Origin: Bacillota bacterium | Lineage (GTDB): Bacteria; Bacillota; Desulfitobacteriia; Desulfitobacteriales; Desulfitobacteriaceae | Assembly: GCA_021849995.1 (NCBI GenBank) | Contig: JAJZSC010000282.1 | Span: 1 to 5,211, forward strand | Length of the DNA stretch: 5,211 bases | Reading direction: 5' to 3' | Part shown: positions 1 through 4,610 of the stretch, in pieces | Position numbering within the stretch: the first letter of the stretch is position 1 | Layout of the letters: each line of letters begins with the position of its first letter | Notes under the pieces: model-generated | Told to the model about the DNA's origin: nothing | What the model saw: only the letters and a program-made list of their open reading frames with translations | Databases searched by the model: none | Program-made: the position numbers and the translations under genes

Positions 1-1
1 T

Positions 2-33
2 AAGACTATTGGAAGACTATTGGAAGACTATTG
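2..33. repeat. 11-bp tandem repeat, about 2.9 copies
   Basis: The unit AAGACTATTGG repeats with a perfect 11-base period at 2-12, 13-23 and 24-33. It lies directly beyond the stop codon of the first tiny minus-strand gene and may continue past the left edge. It does not form a hairpin, so it is not the terminator of that gene. No function is evident. Confidence 0.85.
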
Positions 34-144
34 CTAGAAGATAACTCCTAAAGCGATAAGAATCAGGATAGCAATCGCAATAATTCCTACTCCAGCTCCG
101 ACACCCCAACCTGGGTATCCACATCCGTAACCTAATCCGTACAT
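34..144 (-). CDS. YjcZ-like tiny single-helix sporulation protein (36 aa)
   Basis: This 36-residue ORF begins with a short Gly/Tyr/Cys/Trp-rich head (MYGLGYGCGYPGWG, residues 1-14). One hydrophobic helix of Ile, Leu, Ala and Val follows (about 17-36) and runs to the stop, ending ALGVIF. A Gly/Tyr head plus a C-terminal helix is the build of the YjcZ family of tiny sporulation membrane proteins. Their molecular role is poorly understood; they are made late in sporulation and associate with the spore. The start is fixed by GGAAAGGAGG at 151-160, six bases upstream of the ATG. It is the second gene of a tandem pair, 43 bases after the stop of a gene of the same type, and is probably co-transcribed with it. 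No terminator is visible before the window edge. The family call rests on architecture and length, since so short a protein gives weak homology evidence. Confidence 0.7.
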   Translation of the reverse strand: MYGLGYGCGYPGWGVGAGVGIIAIAILILIALGVIF

Positions 145-187
145 TGTAATCCTCCTTTCCACGAAGTTAATCATAAGACACGGGTCG

Positions 188-292
188 TTAGAATACGATA
201 CCCATTGCGATGAGCAAAAGAATGATAACCACTACTATAGCAATGCCAGGCCAAAAAGTTGGTACACAACCATCAACTACACCAGCATACAT
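188..292 (-). CDS. YjcZ-like tiny single-helix sporulation protein (34 aa)
   Basis: This 34-residue ORF starts MYAGVVDGCVPTFWPG and continues as one hydrophobic segment (residues 17-34) ending LIAMGIVF. The helix and tail closely parallel the neighbouring 36-residue protein, which ends LIALGVIF. Both begin Met-Tyr, so the pair looks like an old tandem duplication with diverged heads. An AGGAGGG box at 301-307 sits eight bases upstream of the ATG, a textbook spacing. An ATG at 288 is out of frame and has no good RBS spacing. This is the promoter-proximal gene of the pair: a sigma-K-like promoter lies about 50 bases upstream and no terminator separates the two genes. The product is expected to be a small membrane or spore-envelope peptide made in the mother cell. 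Family membership is inferred from architecture. Confidence 0.65.
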   Translation of the reverse strand: MYAGVVDGCVPTFWPGIAIVVVIILLLIAMGIVF

Positions 293-343
293 GATAATAT
301 CCCTCCTGTTGAAATCTTCCATTATTTAGGTTTCTACCTAGTT

Positions 344-372
344 TAAAATATGTAATATGAATACTAGTTGTT
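344..372 (-). promoter_or_regulatory. Candidate sigma-K promoter for the YjcZ-like pair
   Basis: On the minus strand a -35 element AACA (369-372) is followed after exactly 16 bases by CATATTTTA (344-352). This fits the known sigma-K consensus mACm-N16/17-CATAnnnTA. The implied start site leaves a leader of roughly 45 bases to the first ATG. A late mother-cell promoter agrees with the sporulation-type products. The match is by eye in AT-rich DNA, so chance similarity is possible. Confidence 0.45.
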
Positions 373-429
373 ACTATAATTTTCCATGAAACTTCCTAGT
401 TGGATTTACTAAAGTATGAAATGATTTTG

Positions 430-462
430 AAAAAAAGAAAACACCCTCTTACCAAGGGTGTT
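430..462 (-). terminator. Rho-independent terminator, minus strand, no obvious gene upstream
   Basis: Arms AACACCCT (440-447) and AGGGTGTT (455-462) form a perfect 8-bp stem with a 7-base loop. Read on the minus strand, the stem is followed by TTTCTTTTTTTC (439 down to 428), a proper U-tract; the plus strand lacks one. It should therefore end a minus-strand transcript entering from above 462, yet I see no minus-strand gene there. It would also insulate the tiny-gene promoter at 344-372 from upstream readthrough. Confidence 0.7.
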
Positions 463-476
463 AGAGTTATAATATC

Positions 477-992
477 CCGCAAAGCTCCTCCATCAAAACT
501 AAGGGATGAACCGCCGATGTTAATAACAAAACGCAGAACTAATCGTCAACTAACCGAGAAGCAAGATTATAATAGTATCAATCTTGGTCAAGAAACTGAT
601 TGTCACTGAGTGAAGAATTAACAGATTCACAGAGGGAAATCATCCAATTGACGTAAGGCCCAACTTCGGGGTCAATCTGACAAAGACAACTTGGACTAAA
701 CTCCCGAATCAACAAGAAGTTTACCTTGAAATACGACAAAATATGGTTAAGACGTACAACTTACTGGAGACTTAGATTTGAACATAACGTAAGATTTACT
801 GGAGACTTAGAGTTTGAACAAGACGTACAACTTACTAGTCTAGAGCTTAAACAAGACATACCACTTAACTGAACTAAAGTTAAGCAAGACATACAATTTA
901 CTGGACTAAAGTTTGAAGAAGATTTAATATTAGAGTTGCAAAACTGACCATTAACAAGAACTAAACAGACTGACTTGGAGGAACTTTGCGGG
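477..992. repeat. Inverted repeat pair 500 bases apart (16 bp, one mismatch)
   Basis: CCCGCAAAGCTCCTCC at 477-492 is the reverse complement, with one mismatch, of GGAGGAACTTTGCGGG at 977-992. Counting the flanking AATAT/ATATT, about 22 bases match, with one mismatch and one single-base gap. The repeats enclose the 33-36-bp tandem repeats. In outward orientation each copy is followed by a hairpin (440-462 on the left, 1023-1047 on the right), so the symmetry extends beyond the repeat itself. No clear target-site duplication and no transposase are seen. It could be the terminal repeats of a small non-autonomous element or two copies of a dispersed genomic motif in opposite orientation. Confidence 0.6.
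757..926 (+). repeat. Degenerate tandem repeats of 33-36 bp, five copies
   Basis: Five adjacent units can be aligned: 757-791 (35 bases), 792-827 (36), 828-860 (33), 861-893 (33) and 894-926 (33). Each is built on a CAACTTACTGGA core, a CTTAGAGTTTGAA-type middle and a CAAGACATA-type end. In the plus-strand frame of unit 3 the units read as 11 or 12 codons, close to QLT-S/G-LE-F/L-K/E-QD-I/V. Unit 1 has lost a base, and unit 4 carries a compensated insertion and deletion that creates a TGA. A similar diverged stretch at about 681-717 may be a sixth copy. The near-multiple-of-three period suggests a coding origin, now broken. Confidence 0.7.
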
Positions 993-1011
993 AATATTTG
1001 CTATCTAGACT

Positions 1012-1047
1012 TAAATAACAAAAAGACCTACCTATCCTGGCGGTCTT
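1012..1047 (-). terminator. Possible weak terminator, minus strand
   Basis: On the minus strand AAGACC (1047-1042) and GGTCTT (1028-1023) form a 6-bp stem around a 13-base loop. A T-rich tail, TTTTTGTTATTT, overlaps the end of the second arm. The short stem and long loop make it weaker than the other terminators here. A 34-codon minus-strand ORF ends inside it. Confidence 0.35.
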
Positions 1048-1062
1048 GACTCTCTGAACTTC

Positions 1063-1096
1063 CAGCATCTCTTAACCTGCTTTTTCCAGGATGCTG
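1063..1096. repeat. Inverted repeat around CAGCATC
   Basis: CAGCATC (1063-1069) and GATGCTG (1090-1096) can pair around a 20-base loop. A further CAGCAT at 1122-1127 is inverted relative to the ATGCTG at 1091-1096, so two alternative hairpins compete for the same central arm. There is no U-tract, so this is not a standard terminator. Alternative pairing can suggest a regulatory leader, but no gene follows closely: the next plus-strand gene starts at 1355. Confidence 0.45.
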
Positions 1097-1138
1097 TATT
1101 TCAGGATGAATCAAATCCAACCAGCATGCCATCAACAG

Positions 1139-1167
1139 TTTTGAACCTAAATACTGTTTGTTCAAAA
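1139..1167. repeat. Inverted repeat TTTTGAAC/GTTCAAAA
   Basis: Perfect 8-base arms at 1139-1146 and 1160-1167 enclose 13 bases. They interlock with a second inverted repeat, AACAGT (1134-1139) and ACTGTT (1153-1158). The AT-rich stem is followed by TATTTTAG on the plus strand. It could be a weak hairpin or a protein-binding site. Confidence 0.35.
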
Positions 1168-1235
1168 TATTTTAGCTTATACTTATATTATCCATACCTT
1201 TTAAGAATTGTCAATAATCGAACCGTAAGAAAATT

Positions 1236-1257
1236 TTACCAAATAATTTATTGGTAA
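1236..1257. repeat. Inverted repeat TTACCAA/TTGGTAA upstream of the promoter
   Basis: Seven-base arms (1236-1242 and 1251-1257) enclose an 8-base AT-only loop, and GTTTTATTT follows on the plus strand. It lies about 30 bases upstream of the candidate -35 of the 253-residue gene. It could be an operator for that gene or a weak terminator ending transcripts from the repeat region. Confidence 0.4.
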
Positions 1258-1285
1258 GTTTTATTTGGAGTCTTTTCCTTAGGAC

Positions 1286-1317
1286 TGAATTCCTGTAAAC
1301 TAAAAAAGGTTATAATA
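1286..1317 (+). promoter_or_regulatory. Candidate promoter of the 253-residue protein gene
   Basis: A perfect -10 hexamer TATAAT lies at 1311-1316, 38 bases before the start codon. No good sigma-A -35 sits 17 bases upstream: the bases there are AATTCC. TGAATT at 1286-1291 with TATAATA loosely resembles a sigma-G/F forespore promoter, but the 19-base spacer is one or two bases too long. The -10 is convincing; the sigma class is open. Confidence 0.45.
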
Positions 1318-1354
1318 TGGGAGATATTAATTCTACATACAGGAGGAATGTTAA

Positions 1355-2116
1355 ATGAGAGTATTATTTACTTTAACGTCAAGTGAATCGAAGCGTCTGA
1401 TAGCCAAAGGGGTTAAGGCGTTGCCCGTTGTGAAAAAGGCTATGCAAGAGAATACAATTATAATTGCTGGTGGAACAACAAATGCTTATGTGGCAGAAGA
1501 ATTACTCGGGGTAGATATTCCGGATAAAACTGGTTACACTGTTGGAATCATTATGGATGGAGTTGTAACCCGTTCTGCATCTCCTAATCGAGTAAATCCT
1601 TATATTATCTCTAAGGGTGTACCTCTACCAACGGACGTTCACTGGAAAGAGTGTCTACCTAAAATGGTTCCTGGTGACGTATTCATTAAAGGTGGAAACG
1701 CCTTGGATCATAGCGGCCTTGCGGCTGTAATGGTATCAGACTTAGCAGGAGGTACTATTGGAGCAGCTCAAGGAATCCTTTATGCCAGAGGAATAAGACT
1801 CATCGTACCAATAGGTTTAGAGAAATTAGTTCCTAGTGTTAGAGATGCTGTTGAATTTATGGCTGGAAGCCCACTTGACCAATCAACCGGTGAAAAAGTT
1901 GGCCTAATTCCAATGCTGGGAGCTACAGTTATCACTGAACTTACAGCACTAGAGACCATGTTTAATGTAAAAGCCCGTTGCGTTACCTCAGGTGGTGTGT
2001 CCGGAAGTGAAGGTTCAGTCACTATTGTTATTGAAGGAATAGATGAGGAAGTACAACGTGCCATGGAAACAATAAATGAAGTAAAAGGAGAAGCCCCAAT
2101 TAAGATCAATTATTAA
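1355..2116 (+). CDS. Conserved protein of unknown function (253 aa)
   Basis: A full-length 253-residue, probably cytosolic protein without signal peptide or membrane helix. The start is well set: AGGAGG at 1341-1346 lies eight bases before the ATG. Glycine-rich motifs mark likely ligand-binding turns: IIAGGTTNAY (36-45), VPGDVFIKGGNALD (105-118), AGGTIGAAQG (131-140) and SGGVSGSEGS (212-221). The last leads into a strand and a helix (VTIVIEGIDEEVQRAMETI, 222-240) that resemble the end of a ferredoxin-like alpha/beta unit. The GGTTN turn near the N-terminus recalls the phosphate-binding loops of sugar-phosphate isomerase/CoA-transferase-like folds, but I cannot show that relationship. The sequence has the look of a conserved family in anaerobic bacteria and archaea that I cannot name. 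It is a single-gene unit with its own promoter and a terminator 17 bases after the stop, so neighbours give no clue to function. Confidence 0.9.
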   Translation: MRVLFTLTSSESKRLIAKGVKALPVVKKAMQENTIIIAGGTTNAYVAEELLGVDIPDKTGYTVGIIMDGVVTRSASPNRVNPYIISKGVPLPTDVHWKECLPKMVPGDVFIKGGNALDHSGLAAVMVSDLAGGTIGAAQGILYARGIRLIVPIGLEKLVPSVRDAVEFMAGSPLDQSTGEKVGLIPMLGATVITELTALETMFNVKARCVTSGGVSGSEGSVTIVIEGIDEEVQRAMETINEVKGEAPIKINY

Positions 2117-2133
2117 ACCAAATCTTTGAGAAT

Positions 2134-2183
2134 AAAAGACAGCACAACCGCGTAAGTAGTACGTAAATAGTGCTGTCTTTTTG
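2134..2183. terminator. Strong bidirectional rho-independent terminator
   Basis: A perfect 12-bp stem (AAAAGACAGCAC at 2134-2145 with GTGCTGTCTTTT at 2170-2181) carries a smaller inner CGTA/TACG hairpin (2151-2154 with 2160-2163). The plus strand continues with T residues and TTGTTTAATC. The minus strand reads GTCTTTTATTCTC after the stem. It lies midway between two convergent genes, whose stops are at 2116 and 2203, and serves both. Confidence 0.9.
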
Positions 2184-2202
2184 TTTAATCTATATTGTTA
2201 GT

Positions 2203-3528
2203 CTATTTCCTGTGTTTTGACGTTTTACTCACTAACCAATAGACAGGAAGACCTAGGAAGGTAATAGCTAAAGCATATAGGCTGTCAACAGGACTTGAAA
2301 GTAATGTTGCAAATACGATATAGGCAGTGCCAATAATTGCTACTAAAGGGGTTACAGGATAGAGCGGAACAGAATAAGTTCTTTTCTCCTGTCCATTTTT
2401 CTTTCGTAAAATGAAGACTGATGTGAAGGCAAAAATTAAGAAAATTATTATAGCAAAAATTGAAATATCTGTAAGACGGTCAGGATCACCGATAGTGAGG
2501 TAAAATACTGCTATTAAGACAGTTAATACTGTCGCGTTGACAGGTGTTCCAAAACTAGGGTGAACTTTGGATAATAAATTTGAAGCCGGCAGTTGTGAAC
2601 GAAGTGCCATAGCAAAAGGAACACGCGGCATGGTCAGTATCTTAGCGTTAAGCGTACCAAAGATTGAGATTAGAATCCCTATACTAAGCAAGCGCCCGCC
2701 AAACTCGCCGAATAGTTGACCGGCCGCTGTTCCAGCAGCCTTTTCGCCGAACAGCACGATCTCCTGAGCTGGCAGGGTCTTCAACAGAGCCATATTCACA
2801 GATAGATATGCTATCATTACCACAGCTAAACCTATTACAATGGCCTTCGGTAGAACTTTGGCAGGATTTCTCATTTCTCCCGCCACGAAGCCTACCAGCA
2901 TCCAGCCATCATAAGCCCAAAGAGTAGCCAGGATTGCTGCGCCCATGCCAGTACTTGTCGGTAAGCCACTGGATGCTCCAAATAACTGACCAGTATTACC
3001 CATTAAAAGACCAAAAATAGCAATAAGAAAAATCGGAACAAGTTTTCCTGCAGTAGCGGCAGCTTGGATAAAGCCTCCATATTTAGTACCAAGACTATTG
3101 GCTATGGCAAGAATAATTATGGTTACAAGTCCGAGCATAATCTTCCACTCTGAAGGCCAACCAAAAAAACCCGCTAATAGTGAGCCGAAATATAATCCTA
3201 AGGCACCGATAACTCCGGGTCCATATATAAATGTTTGAACCCAGCCAGTTAGATACCCCATCGTACTGCCATAGACCTCTTCTATGTATACATACAATCC
3301 ACCAGTTTTAGGTATTTGGTTACACACCTCTGCTATTGTTAGTCCACTAGCTAAAGTTATTATTCCACCAATAACCCAAGCCCACAAGGCCATGTCGGAG
3401 CTACCAGCTGCTGCTATTACCTTCCCGGGCTTCATAAAAATTCCTGAACCAATTACAGAACCAATGACGATTGACAAGGCGACGACAAAACCAATGTCTT
3501 TTTTCAGTTGAAACTCAGTGTTTTGCAT
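2203..3528 (-). CDS. steT: Amino acid permease, SteT-like serine/threonine exchanger (441 aa)
   Basis: An APC-superfamily inner-membrane amino acid transporter with about twelve hydrophobic segments. It has the TM1 unwound motif IGSVIGSGIFMKPG (22-35) that contacts substrate. The intracellular loop IAEVCNQIPKTGGLYVYIEE (65-84) and the post-TM6 signature GEMRNPAKVLPKAI (217-230) are also family hallmarks. The N-terminal third closely resembles B. subtilis SteT, an obligate L-Ser/L-Thr exchanger of the LAT-like branch, and the length of about 440 residues is normal. K296 in TM8 (GTLNAKILTMPR) is in place. Specificity within the family is inferred and could differ. An in-frame GTG lies at 3537, but it sits on the RBS itself. 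GAGGGAG at 3537-3543 is eight bases from the ATG at 3528, so I chose the ATG. The gene is monocistronic, with a probable sigma-A promoter upstream and the shared terminator 2134-2183 downstream. Confidence 0.9.
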   Translation of the reverse strand: MQNTEFQLKKDIGFVVALSIVIGSVIGSGIFMKPGKVIAAAGSSDMALWAWVIGGIITLASGLTIAEVCNQIPKTGGLYVYIEEVYGSTMGYLTGWVQTFIYGPGVIGALGLYFGSLLAGFFGWPSEWKIMLGLVTIIILAIANSLGTKYGGFIQAAATAGKLVPIFLIAIFGLLMGNTGQLFGASSGLPTSTGMGAAILATLWAYDGWMLVGFVAGEMRNPAKVLPKAIVIGLAVVMIAYLSVNMALLKTLPAQEIVLFGEKAAGTAAGQLFGEFGGRLLSIGILISIFGTLNAKILTMPRVPFAMALRSQLPASNLLSKVHPSFGTPVNATVLTVLIAVFYLTIGDPDRLTDISIFAIIIFLIFAFTSVFILRKKNGQEKRTYSVPLYPVTPLVAIIGTAYIVFATLLSSPVDSLYALAITFLGLPVYWLVSKTSKHRK

Positions 3529-3603
3529 ACCATCCACTCCCTCTGTTGCTTCATTTTACTAGTAATAAGTTCGTTGAGATTAGAATGTATTAGGGACTTG
3601 ATT

Positions 3604-3632
3604 ACTATACACTGGAACAAACACATAGTAAA
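3604..3632 (-). promoter_or_regulatory. Probable sigma-A promoter of the permease gene
   Basis: On the minus strand TTTACT (3632-3627) and TATAGT (3609-3604) are separated by 17 bases, matching TTGACA at four positions and TATAAT at five. The leader to the ATG at 3528 is about 70 bases. No riboswitch or T-box fold is apparent in that leader. Confidence 0.5.
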
Positions 3633-3669
3633 GTTCTAAGTAATAGAAAAATCTTATTTTTTAGTAAAC

Positions 3670-3706
3670 ATAATAAAACATGGCTGAGCTTTAAAAGTTC
3701 AGCCAT
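3670..3706 (-). terminator. Rho-independent terminator of the LysM protein gene
   Basis: ATGGCTGA (3680-3687) pairs with TCAGCCAT (3699-3706). A G-T pair and inner CTTT/AAAG bases extend the stem over the middle. On the minus strand the hairpin is followed by GTTTTATTATG. It lies 64 bases after the stop of the LysM gene and separates it from the permease promoter. Confidence 0.7.
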
Positions 3707-3714
3707 AAGTCGGG

Positions 3715-3726
3715 AGGGTATACCCT
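3715..3726. repeat. 12-bp perfect palindrome AGGGTATACCCT
   Basis: A perfect 12-base palindrome lies between the LysM stop codon and its terminator. A two-fold symmetric site of this length can bind a dimeric regulator, but its position downstream of a gene and upstream of a terminator is not a normal operator location. It may be chance. Confidence 0.4.
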
Positions 3727-3770
3727 TGAGATGGTATAAAGTCAGTTTTGAACTAGACGATAGTTAATTA

Positions 3771-4253
3771 TCAAAAACGCTGTTCAGTTGCACCCGGGAT
3801 AAATAGTGTTTGGCCTGGATAGATAAGATCAGGGTTTCTAAGATTATTTGCAAGAATAATGGCCTGCATAGTAGTTCCGTATCGTTTAGATAATTTCCAG
3901 ACTGTGTCCCCTTTTCTTACTACATGAACAACAGGAGTTTCAACCCTTTCATAGACTTCTTCACGCCTTTCCATCCCCATGCCCATGCCCATGCCGACAT
4001 GATGAACTGGTGGGAAGCAGGCAGGACCAACATCTAACGTGGCAAAGCCTGGGGCTAAATCAACGTCAAGGTTAACTAAACCTGCAGGTGGAATTGGGCA
4101 GAAGCCAGGAGCAGCCATACCGGGAACCATACCAGGAGCAGCCATACCGGGAACCATACCAGGAGCAGCCATACCGGGAGCAACTGCCATGCCAGGCGCA
4201 CCCATCATTCCAGATGCGGCCACCATGGCTTGCTGTCCAAACATTCTATGCAT
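3771..4253 (-). CDS. LysM-domain protein with Met-Pro-Gly repeat head, probable spore surface protein (160 aa)
   Basis: The C-terminus (109-153) is a complete LysM domain: VHVVRKGDTVWKLSKRYG, then the ILANNL helix and YPGQTLFIP. LysM binds N-acetylglucosamine-containing glycans such as peptidoglycan or spore cortex. The N-terminal half is low complexity: residues 20-50 alternate APGM, VPGM and AAPG. A hydrophobic/acidic stretch follows (NLDVDLAPGFATLDV, 61-75), then HH and GMGMGMGM (87-94). A charged linker (95-107) leads to LysM. There is no classical signal peptide or membrane helix, as in spore-coat proteins assembled from the mother-cell cytosol. LysM coat proteins such as SafA usually carry the domain at the N-terminus; here it is C-terminal. 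AAGGAGGA at 4261-4268 is seven bases from the ATG. The gene stands alone, with its own terminator and a sigma-K-like upstream sequence. The spore role is inferred from domain build and promoter. Confidence 0.88.
   Translation of the reverse strand: MHRMFGQQAMVAASGMMGAPGMAVAPGMAAPGMVPGMAAPGMVPGMAAPGFCPIPPAGLVNLDVDLAPGFATLDVGPACFPPVHHVGMGMGMGMERREEVYERVETPVVHVVRKGDTVWKLSKRYGTTMQAIILANNLRNPDLIYPGQTLFIPGATEQRF
3972..3995 (-). repeat. Six-base repeat encoding Gly-Met pairs
   Basis: Within the LysM gene, four near-perfect ATGGGC-type hexamers encode GMGMGMGM (87-94), just before the charged linker. Hexamer arrays of this kind change length by slippage without breaking the frame, so linker length may vary between strains. 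Confidence 0.75.
4102..4179 (-). repeat. 27-bp in-frame tandem repeat encoding APGMVPGMA units
   Basis: Two identical 27-base units (4111-4137 and 4138-4164) are followed by 15 bases of a third (4165-4179) and preceded by a partial copy at 4102-4110. Each unit encodes nine residues of Met-Pro-Gly-Ala. The copies are identical at the DNA level even at third positions, which points to recent duplication rather than old selection on the protein. Confidence 0.9.
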
Positions 4254-4305
4254 TGTTATTTCCTCCTTCTATATTCAAACTCAATGTTTAGTACTTATTC
4301 CTGAT

Positions 4306-4333
4306 AACAATATGTGGAAACTAAGATAATGTG
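4306..4333 (-). promoter_or_regulatory. Candidate sigma-K/E promoter of the LysM gene
   Basis: On the minus strand CACA (4333-4330) and CATATTGTT (4314-4306) are 15 bases apart. This resembles the sigma-K pattern mACm-N16-CATAnnnTA, but with one base less spacing and a T for the final A. The leader to the ATG is about 45 bases, as for the tiny gene pair at the left. It fits a mother-cell gene but is a weaker match than the one at 344-372. Confidence 0.35.
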
Positions 4334-4610
4334 AGTATGTACAAATAAAAAAATTAGTAAAATTTCCCTTATTGCAAACTGAAGATCATCAAGGATAAAA
4401 TTCTTTACATTTGTTTAAAGAGTCTGGCCGGAGGTAACTAAAAAAAAAGACACCATTACGGGCATCTTACTTATCTAACAAGAGGTTTCAAATTATGGTC
4501 CTTATATCTTTACCAATGAAAGAATACTCCGGATGTAAATTGCTTAGGTTTCTCATCGAATAAATAGTCAAATCTTAGGCCAAAAAAGGTAAAAATAATT
4601 GCCCGATTTT
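4334..4610. other. Intergenic region, no convincing gene
   Basis: These 277 AT-rich bases lie between the LysM promoter region and the hydrolase stop. They contain the minus-strand terminator at 4440-4468 and a minus-strand ORF of 22 codons at 4488-4556 (MRNLSNLHPEYSFIGKDIRT...). That ORF has no ribosome binding site, so I do not call it a gene. The rest shows nothing I can name. Confidence 0.6.
4440..4468 (-). terminator. Rho-independent terminator, probably of the hydrolase transcript
   Basis: On the minus strand AAGATGCC (4468-4461) pairs with GGTGTCTT (4454-4447), using two G-T pairs, around a 6-base loop. An unbroken run of nine T begins in the arm and ends at 4440. It lies about 140 bases beyond the hydrolase stop, with nothing but a tiny doubtful ORF between, so it most likely ends the hydrolase transcript. 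Confidence 0.7.

Larger units (their letters stand above)
463..1310. other. Gene-free region of about 850 bases, possibly a decayed repetitive ORF
   Basis: No ORF here has a convincing RBS and start. The plus-strand frame through the tandem repeats, followed from 606 to 1049, has only four internal stops. It reads as charged peptide with repeated QLT/FTG...QD motifs and then a Leu/Glu-rich tail (DLEELCG, at about 970-990). That would suit a pseudogene that has acquired stops and small frameshifts, but 148 codons with four stops is weak evidence. The region also holds the inverted repeat 477-492/977-992, the 33-36-bp tandem repeats, a weak minus-strand terminator at 1012-1047 and several short inverted repeats between 1063 and 1257. 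I see no recognised RNA family or transposase. Confidence 0.35.

Noticed and set aside
400..609. Plus-strand ORF of 69 codons with a TTG start
   Set aside because: There is no ribosome binding site, the start is a rare codon, and the ORF runs through the minus-strand terminator at 440-462. The charged C-terminal part may belong to the decayed repeat region, but it is not a credible gene on its own.
757..926. CRISPR array
   Set aside because: The units are directly adjacent, degenerate along their whole length and have no unique spacers, and no cas gene is nearby.
1780..2109. Minus-strand ORF of 109 codons opposite the 253-residue protein
   Set aside because: It lies entirely antisense to a well-supported gene, has no RBS, and is Ser/Thr/Pro-rich as expected for a shadow frame.
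3284..3511. Plus-strand ORF of 75 codons opposite the permease
   Set aside because: It is antisense within a conserved transporter gene and has no RBS.
3529..3537. In-frame GTG start adding three residues to the permease
   Set aside because: The GTG overlaps the ribosome binding site GAGGGAG at 3537-3543, while the ATG at 3528 has ideal spacing.
3529..3600. Riboswitch or T-box in the permease leader
   Set aside because: The leader is only about 70 bases, with no T-box motif, no antiterminator and no recognisable aptamer.
4039..4329. Two plus-strand ORFs opposite the LysM gene with Pro/Gly/Ile or Gln/Pro repeats
   Set aside because: The repeats are the complement of the 27-base units of the real minus-strand gene, and no RBS precedes either ORF.
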